The translations under genes and the position numbers were made by a program. Source: Petrolisthes cinctipes (taxonomy: Eukaryota > Arthropoda > Malacostraca > Decapoda > Porcellanidae). From it: a DNA stretch of 64,000 nt. The stretch's first letter is position 1; every line of letters starts with the position of its first letter. The stretch is taken from contig JAWQEG010000710.1 of assembly GCA_033782935.1 (NCBI GenBank), positions 2,914,001 through 2,978,000 of the forward strand. Direction: 5' to 3'. The notes below the pieces were generated by a model. The model saw only the letters and a program-made list of their open reading frames with translations, ran no database searches and was not told where the DNA came from. Positions 46,001 to 60,000 of this stretch are shown piece by piece.

Positions 46001-48565
46001 ACAGATTGCTTCTGGGACCCCAAAATATTGAATTTTCGGGTGTTTTGAGCCTGAATTTGAGATATAAACGGGTACAGAAGATGCATGCACATATCGACTT
46101 ATGGGCACCTAAAACATCTATTTTGAGCATGTTTTGGGCCTGTATTTTGTAAATACTCTAACACGGAGTAGGCGTGTACAGATCGCTTCTGGGACCCCTA
46201 AATATCGAATTTTCGGATGTTCTTTAGCCTTAATTTGAGATATCGACTTTTTGGCACCTAAAATATCGATTTTTAGCATGTTTTTAGCCTATATTTTGAA
46301 AATATTCTAGCACTGAGTAGGCATGTACAGATTGCTTCTGGGACCCCAAAATATTGAATTTTCGGGTGTTTTGAGCCTGAATTTGAGATATAAATGGGTA
46401 CAGAAGATACATGCACATATTGACTTTGGGCATCTAAAATATCGATTTTCAGCATGTTTTGGGCATGTATTTTGAAAATACTCTAACACGGAGTAAGCAT
46501 GTACAGATCGCTTCTGGGACCCCTAAATATCGAATTTTCGGGTGTTTTGGGCCTTAATTTGAGATAACGACTTTTTGACACCTAAAATATCGATTTTTAG
46601 CATGTTTTTAGCCAATATTTTGAAAATATTCTAGCACTGAGTAGGCATGTACAGATTCCTTCTGGGACCCGAAAATATTGAATTTTTTGGTGTTTAAGGC
46701 CAGAATTTGAGATATAAACGGGTACAGAAGATGCATGCACATATCGACTTTTGGGCATCTAAAAGATCGATTTTCAGTATGTTTTTTGCCTGTATTTTGA
46801 AAATACTTTAACACGGAGTAGGCATGTACAGATCGCTTCTGGGACCCCTAAATATCGAATTTTCGAGTGTTTTGGGACTGAATTTGAGATATTGTCTTTT
46901 TGGCACCTAAAAGATCGATTTTTAGCATGTTTTTAGCCGATATTTTGAAAATATTCTAATACGGAGTAGGCAAGTACAGATTGCTTCTGGGACCCCAAAA
47001 TATTGAATTTTCGGGGGTTTTGAGTCTGAATTTGAGATATAAACGGGTACAGAAGATACATGCACATATTGACTTTGGGCATCTAAAATATCGATTTTCA
47101 GCATGTTTTGGGCCTGTATTTTGAAAATACTCTAACACGGAGTAGGCATGTACAGATCGCTTCTGGGACCCCAAAATATCGAATTTTCGGGTGTTTTGGG
47201 CCTGAATTTGAGATATCGCCTTTACGCACCTAAAATATCGATTTTTAGCATGTTTTGAGCCTATATTTTGAAAATATTCTAGCACTGAGTAGGCATGTAC
47301 AGATCGCTTCTGGGACCCCTAAATATCGATTTTTCGGGTGTTTTGGGCCTTAATTTGAGATATCGACTTTTTGGCACATAAAACATCGATTTTTAGCATG
47401 TTTTTAGCCTATATTTTGAAAATATTCTACCACTGAGTAGGCATGTACAGATTGCTTCTGGGACCCCAAAATATTGAATTTTCGGGTGTTTTGAGTCTGA
47501 ATTTGAGATATAAACGGGTACAGAAGATACATGCACATATTGACTTTGGGCATCTAAAATATCGATTTTCAGCATGATTTGGGCAAGTATTTTGAAAATA
47601 CTCTAACACGGAGTAGGCATGTACAGATCGCTTCTGGGACCCCGAAATATCAAATTTTCGGGTGTTTTGAGCCTTAATTTGAGATATTACCGGGTACTGA
47701 AGATGCATGCACATATCGTCTTTTGGGCACCTAAAACATCGATTTTGAGCATGTTTTGGGCCTGTATTTTGTAAATACTCTAACACGGAGTAGGCATGTA
47801 CAGATCGCTTCTGGGACCCCATAATATCGAATTTTCGGGTGTTTTGGGCCTGAATTTGAGATATCGCCTTTACGCACCTAAAATATCGATTTTTAGCATG
47901 TTTTGAGCTTATATTTTGAAAATATTCTAGCACTGAGTAGGCATGTACAGATCGCTTCTGGGACCCCAAAATATCGAATTTTCGGGTGTTTTGAGCCTGA
48001 ATTTGAGATATAAACGAGTAAAGAAGATGCATACACATATTGACTTTGGGCACCAAAAATATCGATTTTCAGCATGTTTTGGGCCTGAATTTTTAAAATA
48101 CTCTAACACGGAGTAGGCATGTACAGATCGCTTCTGGGACCCCAAAATATCGAATTTTCGGGTGTTTAGGGCCAGAATTTGAGATATAAACGGGTACAGA
48201 AGATGCATGCACATATCGGCTTTTAGGCACCTAAAAGATCGATTTTCAGTATGTTTTTGGCCTGTATTTTGAAAATACTCTAACACGGAGTAGGCATGTA
48301 CAGATCTCTTCTGGGACCCCTAAATATCGAGTTTTCGGGTTTTTTGGGACTGAATTTGAGATATCGACTTTTTGGCACCTAAAATATCGATTTTTAGCAT
48401 GTTTTTAGCCTATATTATGAAAATATTCTAGCACTGAGTAGGCATGTACAGATCGCTTCTGGGACCCCAAAATATCGAATTTTCGGGTGTTTTTAGCCTG
48501 AATTTGAGATATAAACGAGTACAGAAGATGCATGCACATATCGACTTTTGGGCACCTAAAATATC
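43010..48565. repeat. 5,556-bp tandem duplication, copy B
   Basis: It starts inside a chimeric monomer. Up to about 43,009 the sequence matches 48,565 and its left flank (AAAATATCG). After 43,027 it matches 37,47x (GGGCCTGTATTTTG). The two parents share CGATTTTGAGCATGTTTTG (43,009-43,027), so exchange took place in register within that tract. It contains L-S dimers at 45,363-46,986 and D' markers at 43,306 (spanning the start region) and 44,285. Confidence 0.9.
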
Positions 48566-49666
48566 GATTTTGAGCATGTTTTGAGCCTATAATTTGAAAA
48601 CATTCTAGCACTGAGTAGGCATGTACAGATCGCTTCTGGGACCCCAAAATATTGAATTTTCGGGTGTTTTGAGCCTGAGTTTGAGATATAAACGAGTACA
48701 GAAGATGCATGCACATATCGACTTTTGGGCACATAAAATATCGATTTTTGGCATGTTTTGAGCCTATATTTTGAAAGCATTCTAGCACTGAATAGGCATG
48801 TACAGATCGCTTCTGGGACCCAAAAATATCGAATTTTCGGGTTTTTAGGGCCAGAATTTGAGATATAAACGGGTACAGAAGATGCATGCACATATCGACT
48901 TTTGGGCACCTATAAGATCGATTTTCAATATGTTTTTGGCCTGTATTTTGAAAATACTCTGACACGGAGTAGGCATGTACAGATCGCTTCTGGGACCCCA
49001 AAATATCAAATTTTCGGGTGTTTTGAGCCTTAATTTGAGAAATAAACGGGTACTGAAGATGCATGCACATATCGACTTTTGGGCACCTAAAACATCGATT
49101 TTGAGCATGTTTTGGGCCAGTATTTTGTAAATACTCTAACACGGAGTAGGCATGTACAGATCGCTTTTGGGACCCCATAATATCGAATTTTCGGGTGTTT
49201 TGGGCCAGAATTTGAGATATCGCCTTTACGCACCTAAAATATCGATTTTTAGCATGTTTTGAGCTTATATTTTGAAAATATTCTAGCACTGAGTAGGCAT
49301 GTACAGATCGCTTCTGGGACCCCAAAATATCGAATTTTCGGGTGTTTTGAGCCTGAATTTGAGATATAAACGAGTATTGAAGATGCATACATATATTGAC
49401 TTTGGGCACCAAAAATATCGATTTTCAGCATGTTTTGGGCCTGAATTTTTAAAATACTCTAACACGGAGTAGGCATGTACAGATCGCTTCTGGGACCCCA
49501 AAATATCGAATTTTCGGGTGTTTAGGGCCAGAATATGAGATATACACGGGTACAGAAGATGCATGCACATATCGACTTTTAGGCACCTAAAAGATCGATT
49601 TTCAGTATGTTTTTGGCCTGTATTTTGAAAATACTCTAACACGGAGTAGGCGTGTACAGATCGCTT
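48134..49666. repeat. HOR related to the 1,712-bp unit, copy 4 (nine monomers)
   Basis: The order L S1 L L L L S2 L L aligns to 19,113 at offset 29,021 and shares TTTTTAGCCTGAATTTGAG, GAAAGCATTC and GATTTTTGGCATG. It overlaps the end of the 5,556-bp copy B, beyond which it continues as unduplicated sequence. Confidence 0.82.
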
Positions 49667-51830
49667 CTGGGACCCCTAAATATCGAATTTTCAGATGTTT
49701 TGGGCCTTAATTTGAGATATCGACTTTTCGGCACCTAAAATATCGATTTTTAGCATGTTTTTAGCCTATATTTTGAAAATATTCTAGCACTGAGTAGGCA
49801 TGTACAGACTGCTTCTGGGACCCCAAAATATTGAATTTTCGGGTGTTTTGAGCCTGAATTTGAGATATAAATGGGTACAGAAGATACATGCACATATTGA
49901 CTTTGGGCATCTAAAATATCGATTTTCAGCATGTTTTGGGCATGTATTTTGAAAATACTCTAACACGGAGTAAGCATGTACAGATCGCGTCTGGGACCCC
50001 TAAATATCGAATTTTCGGGTGTTTTGGGCCTTAATTTGAGATATCGACTTTTTGGCACCTAAAATATCGATTTTTAGCATGTTTTTAGCCAATATTTTGA
50101 AAATATTCTACCACTGAGTAGGCATGTACAGATTCCTTCTGGGACCCGAAAATATTGAATTTTCGGGTGTTTAGGGCCAGAATTTGAGATATAAACGGGT
50201 ACAGAAGATGCATGCACATATCGACTTTTGGGCATCTAAAAGATCGATTTTCATTATGTTTTGGGCCTGTATTTTTTAATTACTCTAACACGGAGTAGGC
50301 ATGTACAGATCGCTTCTGGGACCCCAAAATATCAAATTTTCGGGTGTTTTGAGCCTTAATTTGAGATATAAACGGGAACTGAAGATGCATGCACATATCG
50401 ACTTTTGGGCACCTAAAACATCGATTTTGAGCATGTTTTGGGCCTGTATTTTGTAAATACTCTAACACGGAGTAGGCATGTACAGATCGCTTCTGGGACC
50501 CCATAATATCGAATTTTCGGGTGTTTTGGGCCTGAATTTGAGATATCGCCTTTACGCACCTAAAATATCGATTTTTAGCATGTTTTGAGCCTATATTTTG
50601 AAAATATTCTAGCACTGAGTAGGCATGTACAGATCGCTTCTGGGACCCCAAAATATCGAATTTTCGGGTGTTTTGAGCCTTAATTTGAGATATAAACGAG
50701 TATAGAAGATGCATACACATATTGACTTTGGGCATCAAAAATATCGATTTTCAGCATGTTTTGGGCCTGAATTTTTAAAATACTCTAACACGGAGTAGGC
50801 ATGTACAGATCGCTTCTGGGACCCCAAAATATCGAATTTTCGGGTGTTTAGGGCCAGAATTTGAGATATAAACGGGTACTGAAGATGCATGCATATATCG
50901 ACTTTTGGGCACCTAAAAGATCGATTTTCAGTATGTTTTTGGCCTGTATTTTGAAAATACTCTAACACGGAGTAGGCATGTACAGTTCCATTCTGGGACC
51001 CCTAAATATCGAGTTTTCGGGTTTTTTGGGACTGAATTTGAGATATCGACTTTTTGGCACCTAAAATATCGATTTTTAGCATGTTTTGAGCCTATATTTT
51101 GAAAACATTCTATCACTGAGTAGGCAAGTACAGATCGCTTCTGGGACCCCAAAATATCGAATTTTCGGGTGTTTTGAGCCTGAGTTTGAGATATAAACGA
51201 GTACAGAAGATGCATGCAAATATCGACTTTTGGGCACCTATAAGATCGATTTTCAGTATGTTTTTGGCCTGTATTTTGAAAATACTCTGACACGGAGTAG
51301 GCATGTACAGATTGCTTCTGGGACCCCTAAATATCGAATTTTCGGGTGTTTTGGGCCTTAATTTGAGATATTGACTTTTTGGCACCTAAAATATCGATTT
51401 TTAGCATGTTTTTAGCCAATATTTTGAAAATATTCTAGCACTGAGTAGGCATGTACAGATTGCTTCTGGGACCCGAAAATATTGAATTTTCGGGTGTTTT
51501 GGGCCAAAATTTGAGATATAAACGGGTACAGAAGATGCATGCACATATCGAATTTTGGGCACCTAAAAGATCGATTTTCAGTATGTTTTTGGCCTGTATT
51601 TTGAAAATACTTTAACACGGAGTAGGCATGTACAGATCGCTTCTGGGACCCCTAAATATCGAATTTTCGGGTGTTTTGGGACTGAATTTGAGATATCGAC
51701 TTTTTGGCACCTAAAATATCGATTTTTATCATGTTTTTAGCCTATATTTTGAAAATATTCTAGCACTGAGTAGGCAAATACAGATTGCTTCTGGGACCCC
51801 AAAATATTGAATTTTCGGGTGTTTTCAGCC
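49667..51830. repeat. 3.6-3.8 kb spaced duplication, copy A
   Basis: It matches 53,297 onward at offset 3,630 until about 51,080, then at 3,807 because one 177-bp monomer present at 54.7-54.9 kb is missing here. Shared variants include GTACAGACTGC, GCATCAAAAATATC and CTATCACTGAGTAGGCAAG. Confidence 0.8.
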
Positions 51831-53296
51831 TGAATTTGAGATATAGACGGGTACAGAAGATGCATGCACATATCGACTTTTTGGCACCTAAAACATCTAT
51901 TTTGAGCATGTTTTGGGCCTGTATTTTGTAAATACTCTAACACGGAGTAGGCGTGTACAGATCGCTTCTGGGACCCCTAAATATCGAATTTTCGGGTGTT
52001 TAGGGCCAGAATTTGAGATATAAACGGGTACAGAAGATGCATGCACATATCGACTTTTGGGCACCTAAAAGATCGATTTTCAGTATGTTTTTGGCCTGTA
52101 TTTTGAAAATACTCTAACACGGAGTAGGCATGTACAGATCCCTTCTGGGACCCCTAAATATCGAGTTTTCGGGTTTTTCGGGACTGAATTTGAGATATCG
52201 ACTTTTTGGCACCTAAAATATTGATTTTTAGCATGCTTTTAGCCTATATTATGAAAATATTCTAGCACTGAGTAGGCATGTACAGATCGCTTCTGGGACC
52301 CCAAAATATCGAATTTTCGGGTGTTTTGAGCCTGAATTTGAGATATAAACGAGTACTGAAGATGCGTGCACATATCGACTTTTGGGCACCTAAAATATCG
52401 ATTTTGAGCATGTTTTGAGCCTATATTTTGAAAACATTCTATCACTGAGTAGGCAAGTACAGATCGCTTCTGGGACCTCAAAATATCGAATTTTCGGGTG
52501 TTTTGAGCCTGAGTTTGAGATATAAACGAGTACAGAAGATGCATGCAAATATCGACTTCTGGGCACCTATAAGATCGATTTTCAGTATGTTTTTGGCCTG
52601 TATTTTGAAAATACTCTGACACGGAGTAGGCATGTACAGATCGCTTCTGGGACCCCTAAATATCGAATTTTCGGGTGTTTTGGGCCTTAATTTGAGATAT
52701 CGACTTTTTGGCACCTAAAATATCGATTTTTAGCATGTTTTTAGCCGATATTTTGAAAATATTCTAGCACTGAGTAGGCATGTACAGATTGCTTCTGGGA
52801 CCCGAAAATATTGAATTTTCGGGTGTTTTGGGCCAAAATTTGAGATATAAACGGGTACAGAAGATGCATGCACATATCGAATTTTGGGCACCTAAAAGAT
52901 CGATTTTCAGTATGTTTTTGGCCTGTATTTTGAAAATACTTTAACACGGAGTAGGCATGTACAGATCGCTTCTGGGACCCCTAAATATCGAATTTTCGGG
53001 TGTTTTGGGACTGAATTTGAGATATCGACTTTTTGGCACCTAAAAGATCGATTTTTAGCATGTTTTTAGCCTATATTTTGAAAATATTCTAGCACTGAGT
53101 AGGCAAATACAGATTGCTTCTGGGACCCCAAAATATTGAATTTTCGGGTGTTTTCAGCCTGAATTTGAGATACAGACGGGTACAGAAGATGCATGCACAT
53201 ATCGACTTTTTGGCACCTAAAACATCTATTTTGAGCATGTTTTGGGCCTGTATTTTGTAAATACTCTAACACGGAGTAGGCGTGTACAGATCGCTT
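51090..53296. repeat. 1,329-bp tandem duplication
   Basis: Sequences at about 51,090-51,990 recur at +1,329 bp, including CTATCACTGAGTAGGCAAG, GCAAATATCGACTT, GGGCCAAAATTTGAG, GGCAAATACAG and TTTTCAGCCTGAATTTGAG. The period equals that of the 8-monomer HOR at 30.7-33.4 kb, but monomer order and subfamilies differ, so the match in length is probably arithmetic (5 L plus 3 S). Confidence 0.78.
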
Positions 53297-55637
53297 CTGG
53301 GACCCCTAAATATCGAATTTTCAGATGTTTTGGGCCTTTATTTGAGATATCGACTTTTTGGCACCTAAAAGATCGATTTTTAGCATGTTTTTAGCCTATA
53401 TTTTGAAAATATTCTAGCACTGAGTAGGCATGTACAGACTGCTTCTGGGACCCCAAAATATTGAATTTTCGGGTGTTTTGAGCCTGAATTTGAGATATAA
53501 ATGGGTACAGAAGATACATGCACATATTGACTTTGGGCATCTAAAATATCGATTTTCAGCATGTTTTGGGCATGTATTTTGAAAATACTTTAACACGGAG
53601 TAAGCATGTACAGATCGCTTCTGGGACCCCTAAATATCGAATTTTCGGGTGTTTTGGGCCTAAATTTGAGATATCGACTTTTTGGCACCTAAAATATCGA
53701 TTTTTATCATGTTTTTAGCCAATATTTTGAAACTATTCTAGCACTGAGTAGGCATGTACAGATTCCTTCTGGGACCCGAAAATATTGAATTTTCGGGTGT
53801 TTAGGGCCAGAATTTGAGATATAAACGGGTACAGAAGATGCATGCACATATCGACTTTTGGGCATCTAAAAGATCGATTTTCAGTATGTTTTGGGCCTGT
53901 ATTTTTTAATTACTCTAACACGGAGTAGGCATGTACAGATCGCTTCTGGGACCCCAAAATATCAAATTTTCGGGTGTTTTGAGCCTTAATTTGAGATATA
54001 AACGGGTACTGAAGATGCATGCACATATCGACTTTTGGGCACCTAAAACATCGATTTTGAGCATGTTTTGGGCCTGTATTTTGTAAATACTCTAACACGG
54101 AGTAGGCATGTACAGATCGCTTCTGGGACCCCATAATATCGAATTTTCGGGTGTTTTGGGCCTGAATTTGAGATATCGCCTTTACGCACCTAAAATATCG
54201 ATTTTTAGCATGTTTTGAGCCTATATTTTGAAAATATTCTAGCACTGAGTAGGCATGTACAGATCGCTTCTGGGACCCCAAAATATCGAATTTTCGGGTG
54301 TTTTGAGCCTGAATTTGAGATATAAACGAGTATAGAAGATGCATACACATATTGACTTTGGGCATCAAAAATATCAATATTAAGCATGTTTTGGGCCTGA
54401 ATTTTTAAAATACTCTAACACGGAGTAGGCATGTACAGATCGCTTCTGGGACCCCAAAATATCGAATTTTCGGGTGTTTAGGGCCAGAATTTGAGATATA
54501 AACGGGTACAGAAGATGCATGCACATATCGACTTTTGGGCACCTAAAAGATCGATTTTCAGTATGTTTTTGGCCTGTATTTTGAAAATACTCTAACACGG
54601 AGTAGGCATGTACAGATCCCTTCTGGGACCCCTAAATATCGAGTTTTCGGGTTTTTCGGGACTGAATTTGAGATATCGACTTTTTGGCACCTAAAATATT
54701 GATTTTTAGCATGCTTTTAGCCTATATTATGAAAATATTCTAGCACTGAGTAGGCATGTACAGATCGCTTCTGGGACCCCAAAATATCGATTTTTCGGGT
54801 GTTTTGAGCCCGAATTTGAGATATAAACGAGTACTGAAGATGCGTGCACATATCGACTTTTGGGCACCTAAAATATCGATTTTGAGCATGTTTTGAGCCT
54901 ATATTTTGAAAACATTCTATCACTGAGTAGGCAAGTACAGATCGCTTCTGGGACCCCAAAATATCGAATTTTCGGGTGTTTTGAGCCTGAGTTTGAGATA
55001 TAAACGAGTACAGAAGATGCATGCAAATATCGACTTTTGGGCACCTATAAGATCGATTTTCAGTATGTTTTTGGCCTGTATTTTGAAAATACTCTGACAC
55101 GGAGTAGGCATGTACAGATTGCTTCTGGGGCTCCTAAATATAGAATTTTCGGGTGTTTTGGGCCTTAATTTGAGATATCGACTTTTTGGCACCTAAAATA
55201 TCGATTTTTAGCATGTTTTTAGCCAATATTTTGAAAATATTCTAGCACTGAGTAGGCATGTACAGATTGCTTCTGGGACCCCAAAATATTGAATTTTCGG
55301 GTGTTTTGGGCCAAAATTTGAGATATAAAAGGGTACAGAAGATGCATGCACATATCGAATTTTGGGCACCTAAAAGATCGATTTTCAGTATATTTTTGGC
55401 CTGTATTTTGAAAATACTTTAACACGGAGTAGGCATGTACAGATCGCTTCTGGGACCCCTCAATATCGAATTTTCGGGTGTTTTGGGACTGAATTTGAGA
55501 TATCGACTTTTTGGCACCTAAAAGATCGATTTTTAGCATGTTTTTAGCCTATATTTTGAAAATATTCTAGCACTGAGTAGGCAAATACAGATTGCTTCTG
55601 GGACCCCAAAATATTGAATTTTCGGGTGTTTTGAGTC
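53297..55637. repeat. 3.6-3.8 kb spaced duplication, copy B
   Basis: Partner of 49,667-51,830. It retains the L monomer with GCATGCTTTTAGCC (54,71x) that copy A has lost; the same variant occurs at 52,24x. Similarity ends near 55,637, where TTTTGAGTCTGAATTTGAG begins. Confidence 0.8.
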
Positions 55638-58600
55638 TGAATTTGAGATATAAACGGGTACAGAAGATACATGCACATATTGACTTTGGGCATCTAAAAT
55701 ATCGATTTTCAGCATGTTTTGGGCATGTATTTTGAAAATACTCTAACTCGGAGTAGGCATGGACAGATCGCTTCTGGGACCCCAAAATATCGATTTTTCG
55801 GGTATTTTGAGCCTGAATTTGAGATATAAACGGGTACTGAAGATGCATGCACATATCGACTTTTGGGCACCTAAAACATCGATTTTGAGCATGTTTTGGG
55901 CCTGTATTTTGTAAATACTCTAACACGGAGTAGGCATGTACAGATCGCTTCTGGGACCCCAAAATATCGAATTTTAGGGTGTTTTGGGCCTGAATTTGAG
56001 ATATCGCCTTTACGTACCTAAAATATCGATTTTTAGCATGTTTTGAGCCTATATTTTGAAAATATTCTAGCACTGAGTAGGCATATACAGATCGCTTCTG
56101 GGACCCCTAAATATCGAATTTTCGGGTGTTTTGGACCTTAAGTTGAGATATCGACTTTTTGGCACATAAAACATCGATTTTTAGCATGTTTTTAGCCTAT
56201 ATTTTGAAAATATTCTAGCACTGAGTAGGCATGTACAGATTCTTTCTGGGACCCCAAAATATTGAATTTTCGGGTGTTTTGAGCCTGAATTTGAGATATA
56301 AACGGGTACAGAAGATACATGCACATATTGACTTTGGGCATCTAAAATATCGATTTTCAGCATGTTTTGGGCATGTATTTTAAAAATACTCTAACACGGG
56401 GTAGGCATGTACAGATCGTTTCTGGGACCCCAAAATATCAAATTTTCCGGTGTTTTGAGCCTTAATTTGAGATATAAACGGGTACTGAAGATGCATGCAC
56501 ATATCGACTTTTGGGCACCTAAAACATCGATTTTGAGCATGTTTTGGGCCTGTATTTTTTAAATACTCTAACACGGAGTAGGCATGTACAGATCGCTTCT
56601 GGGACCCCATAATATCGAATTTTCGGGTGTTTTGGGCCTGAATTTGAGATATCGCCTTTACGCACCTAAAATATCGATTTTTAGTATGTTTTGAGCCTAT
56701 AATTTGAAAATATTCTAGCACTGAGTAGGCATGTACAGATCGTTTCTGGGACCCCAAAATATCGAATTTTCGGGTGTTTTGAGCATGAATTTGAGATATA
56801 AACGAGTATAGAAGATGCATACACATATTGACTTTGGGCACCAAAAATATCGATTTTCAGCATGTTTTGGGCCTGAATTTTGAAAATACTCTAACACGGA
56901 GTAGGCATGTACAGATCGCTTCTGGGACCCCAAAATATCGAATTTTCGGGTGTTTAGGGCCAGAATATGAGATATAAACGGGTACAGAAGATGCATGCAC
57001 ATATCGACTTTTGGGCACCTAAAAGATCGATTTTCAGTATGTTTTTGGCCTGTATTTTGAAAATACTCTAACACGGAGTAGGCATGTACAGATCCCTTCT
57101 GGGACCCCTAAATATCGAGTTTTCGGGTTTTTTGGGACTGAATTTGAGATATCGACTTTTTGGCACCTAAAATATCGATTTTTAGCATGTTTTTAGCCTA
57201 TATTATGAAAATATTCTAGCACTGAGTAGGCATGTACAGATCGCTTCTGGGACCCAAAAATATCGAATTTTCGGGTGTTTTGAGCTTGAATTTGAGATAT
57301 AAACGAGTACAGAAGATGCATGCACATATCGACTTTTGGGCACCTAAAATATCGATTTCGAGCATGTTTTGAGCCTATATTTTGAAAACATTCTAGCACT
57401 GAGTAGGCATGTACAGATCACTTCTGGGACCCCGAAATATTGAATTTTCGGGTGTTTTGAGCCTGAGTTTGAGATATAAACGAGTACAGAAGATGCATGC
57501 ACATATTGACTTTTGGGCACATAAAATATCGATTTTGAGAATGTTTTGAGCCTATATTTTGAAAGCATTCTAGCACTGAATAGGCATGTACAGATCGCTT
57601 CTGGGACCCAAAAATATCGAATTTTCGGGTGTTTAGGGACAGAATTTGAGATATAAACGGGTACATAAGATGCATGCACATATCGACTTTTGGGCACCTA
57701 TAAGATCGATTTTCAGTATGTTTTTGGCCTGTATTTTGAAAATACTCTGACACGGAGTAGGCATGTACAGATTGCTTCTGGGACCCCTAAATATCGAATT
57801 TTCGGGTGTTTTGGGCCTTAATTTGAGATATCAACTTTTTGGCACCTAAAATATCGATATTTAGCATGTTTTTAGCCTATTTTTTGAAAATATTCTAGCA
57901 CTGAGTAGGCATGTACAGATTGCTTCTGGGACCCCAAAATATTGAATTTTCGGGTGTTTTGAGCCTGAATTTGAGATATAAACGGGTACAGAAGATACAT
58001 GCACATATTGACTTTGGGCATCTAAAATATCGATTTTCAGCATGTTTTGGGGCTGTACTTTGAAAATACTCTAACACGGAGTAGGCATGTACAGATTGCT
58101 TCTGGGACCCCAAAATATCGAATTTTCGGGTGTTTTGAGCCTGAATTTGAGATATAAACGAGTATAGAAGATGCATGCACATATCGACTTTTTGGCACCT
58201 AAAACATCGATTTTGAGCATGTTTTGGGCCTGTATTTTGTAAATACTCTAACACGGAGTAGGCATGTACCGATCGCTTCTTGGACCCCTAAATATCGAAT
58301 TTTCGGGTGTTTTGGGCCTTAATTTGAGATATCGACTTTTTGGCACCTAAAATATCGATTTTTAGCATGTTTTTAGCAAATATTTTGAAAATATTCTAGC
58401 ACTGAGTAGGCATGTACAGATTGCTTCTGGGACCCGAAAATATTGAATTTTCGGGTGTTTTGAGCCAGAATTTGAGATATAAACGGGTACAGAAGATGCA
58501 TGCACATATCGACTTTTGGGCACCTAAAAGATCGATTTTCAGTATGTTTCTGGCCTGTATTTTGAAAATACTTTAACACAGAGTAGGCATGTACAGATCG

Positions 58601-59104
58601 CTTCTGGGACCCCTAAATATCGAATTTTCGGGTGTTTTGGGACTGAATTTGAGATATCGACTTTTTGGCACCTAAAAGATCGATTTTTAGCATGTTTTTA
58701 GCCTATATTTTGAAAATATTCTAGCACTGAGTAGGCAAGTACAGATTGCTTCTGGGACCCCAAAATATTGAATTTTCGGGTGTTTTGAGTCTGAATTTGA
58801 GATATAAACGGGTACAGAAGATACATGCACATATTGACTTTGGGCATCTAAAATATCGATTTTCAGCATGTTTTGGGCATGTATTTTGAAAATACTCTAA
58901 CTCGGAGTAGGCATGTACAGATCGCTTCTGGGACCCCAAAATATCGATTTTTCGGGTATTTTGAGCCTGAATTTGAGATATAAACGGGTACTGAAGATGC
59001 CTGCATATATCGACTTTTGGGCACCTAAAACATCGATTTTGAGCATGTTTTGGGCCTGTACTTTGTAAATACTCTAACACGGAGTAGGCATGTACAGATC
59101 GCTT
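55638..59104. repeat. Mixed L/S block with a 3,154-bp spaced repeat
   Basis: Monomers around 55.2-56.1 kb recur at 58.4-59.2 kb at a constant offset of 3,154 bp. They carry CTCTAACTCGGAGTAGG and GGGTATTTTGAGCC, with many point differences. Between them lies a run of L monomers resembling 4.7-5.8 kb (GAGTATAG, CATAAAATATCG and GAAAGCATTC types). No coding signal is seen. Confidence 0.75.
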
Positions 59105-59546
59105 CTGGGACCCCAAAATATCGAATTTTCGGGTGTTTTGGGCCTGAATTTGAGATATCGCTTTTACGCACCTAAAATATCGATTTTTAGCATGTTTTGA
59201 GCCTATATTTTGAAAATATTCTAGCACTGAGTAGGCATGTACAGATCGCTTCTGGGACCCCTAAATATCGAATTTTCGGGTGTTTTGGGCCTTAATTTGA
59301 GATATCGACTTTTTGGCACCTAAAATATCGATTTTTAGCATGTTCTTAGTCTATATTTTGAAAATATTCTAGCACTGAGTAGGCATGTACAGATTGCTTC
59401 TGGGACCCCTAAATATCGAATTTTAGGGTGTTTTGGGCCTTAATTTGAGATATCGCCTTTACGCACCTAAAATATCGATTTTTAGCATGTTTTGAGCCTA
59501 TATTTTGAAAATATTCTAGCACTGAGTAGGCATGTACAGATTGCTT
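59105..59546. repeat. Three consecutive short monomers (S2-S1-S2)
   Basis: Anchors at 59105, 59252, 59400 and 59547 give 147, 148 and 147 bp. Elsewhere S monomers are single or, in the element-bearing HOR, paired. The S1 unit carries GCATGTTCTTAGTC, a private variant. Confidence 0.88.
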
Positions 59547-59986
59547 CTGGGACACCAAAATATTGAATTTTCGGGTGTTTTGAGCTCGAATTTAATATAA
59601 CCGGGTACAGAAGATACATGTACATATTGACTTTGGTCATCTAAAATATCGATTTTCAGCATGTTTTGGGCCTGTATTTTGAAAACATTCTAGCACTGAG
59701 TAGGCATGTACAGATCGCTTCTGGGACCCCAAAATATCGAATTTTCGGGTGTTTAGGGCCAGAATTTGAGATATAAACGAGTATAGAAGATGCATACACA
59801 TATTGACTTTGGGCACCAAAAATATCGATTTTCAGCATGTTTTGGGCCTGAATTTTGAAAATACTCTAACACGGAGTAGGCATGTACAGTTTGCTTCTGG
59901 GACCCCTAAATATCGAATTTTCGGGTGTTTTGGGACTGAATTTAAGATATCGACTTTTGGGCACCTAAAAGATCGATTTTTAGCAT

Positions 59987-60000
59987 GTTAAGATTTTAGC
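59987..60000. repeat. 5-bp insertion marker GTTAAGATTTTAGC, copy 1
   Basis: In this S1 monomer GTTTTTAGC is expanded by 5 bp, making it 153 bp (59,897-60,049). The same insertion occurs at 61,811-61,824, 1,824 bp away, with shared AGTACTGAGTAGGCATTTAC. This defines a local HOR at the right end. Confidence 0.88.
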
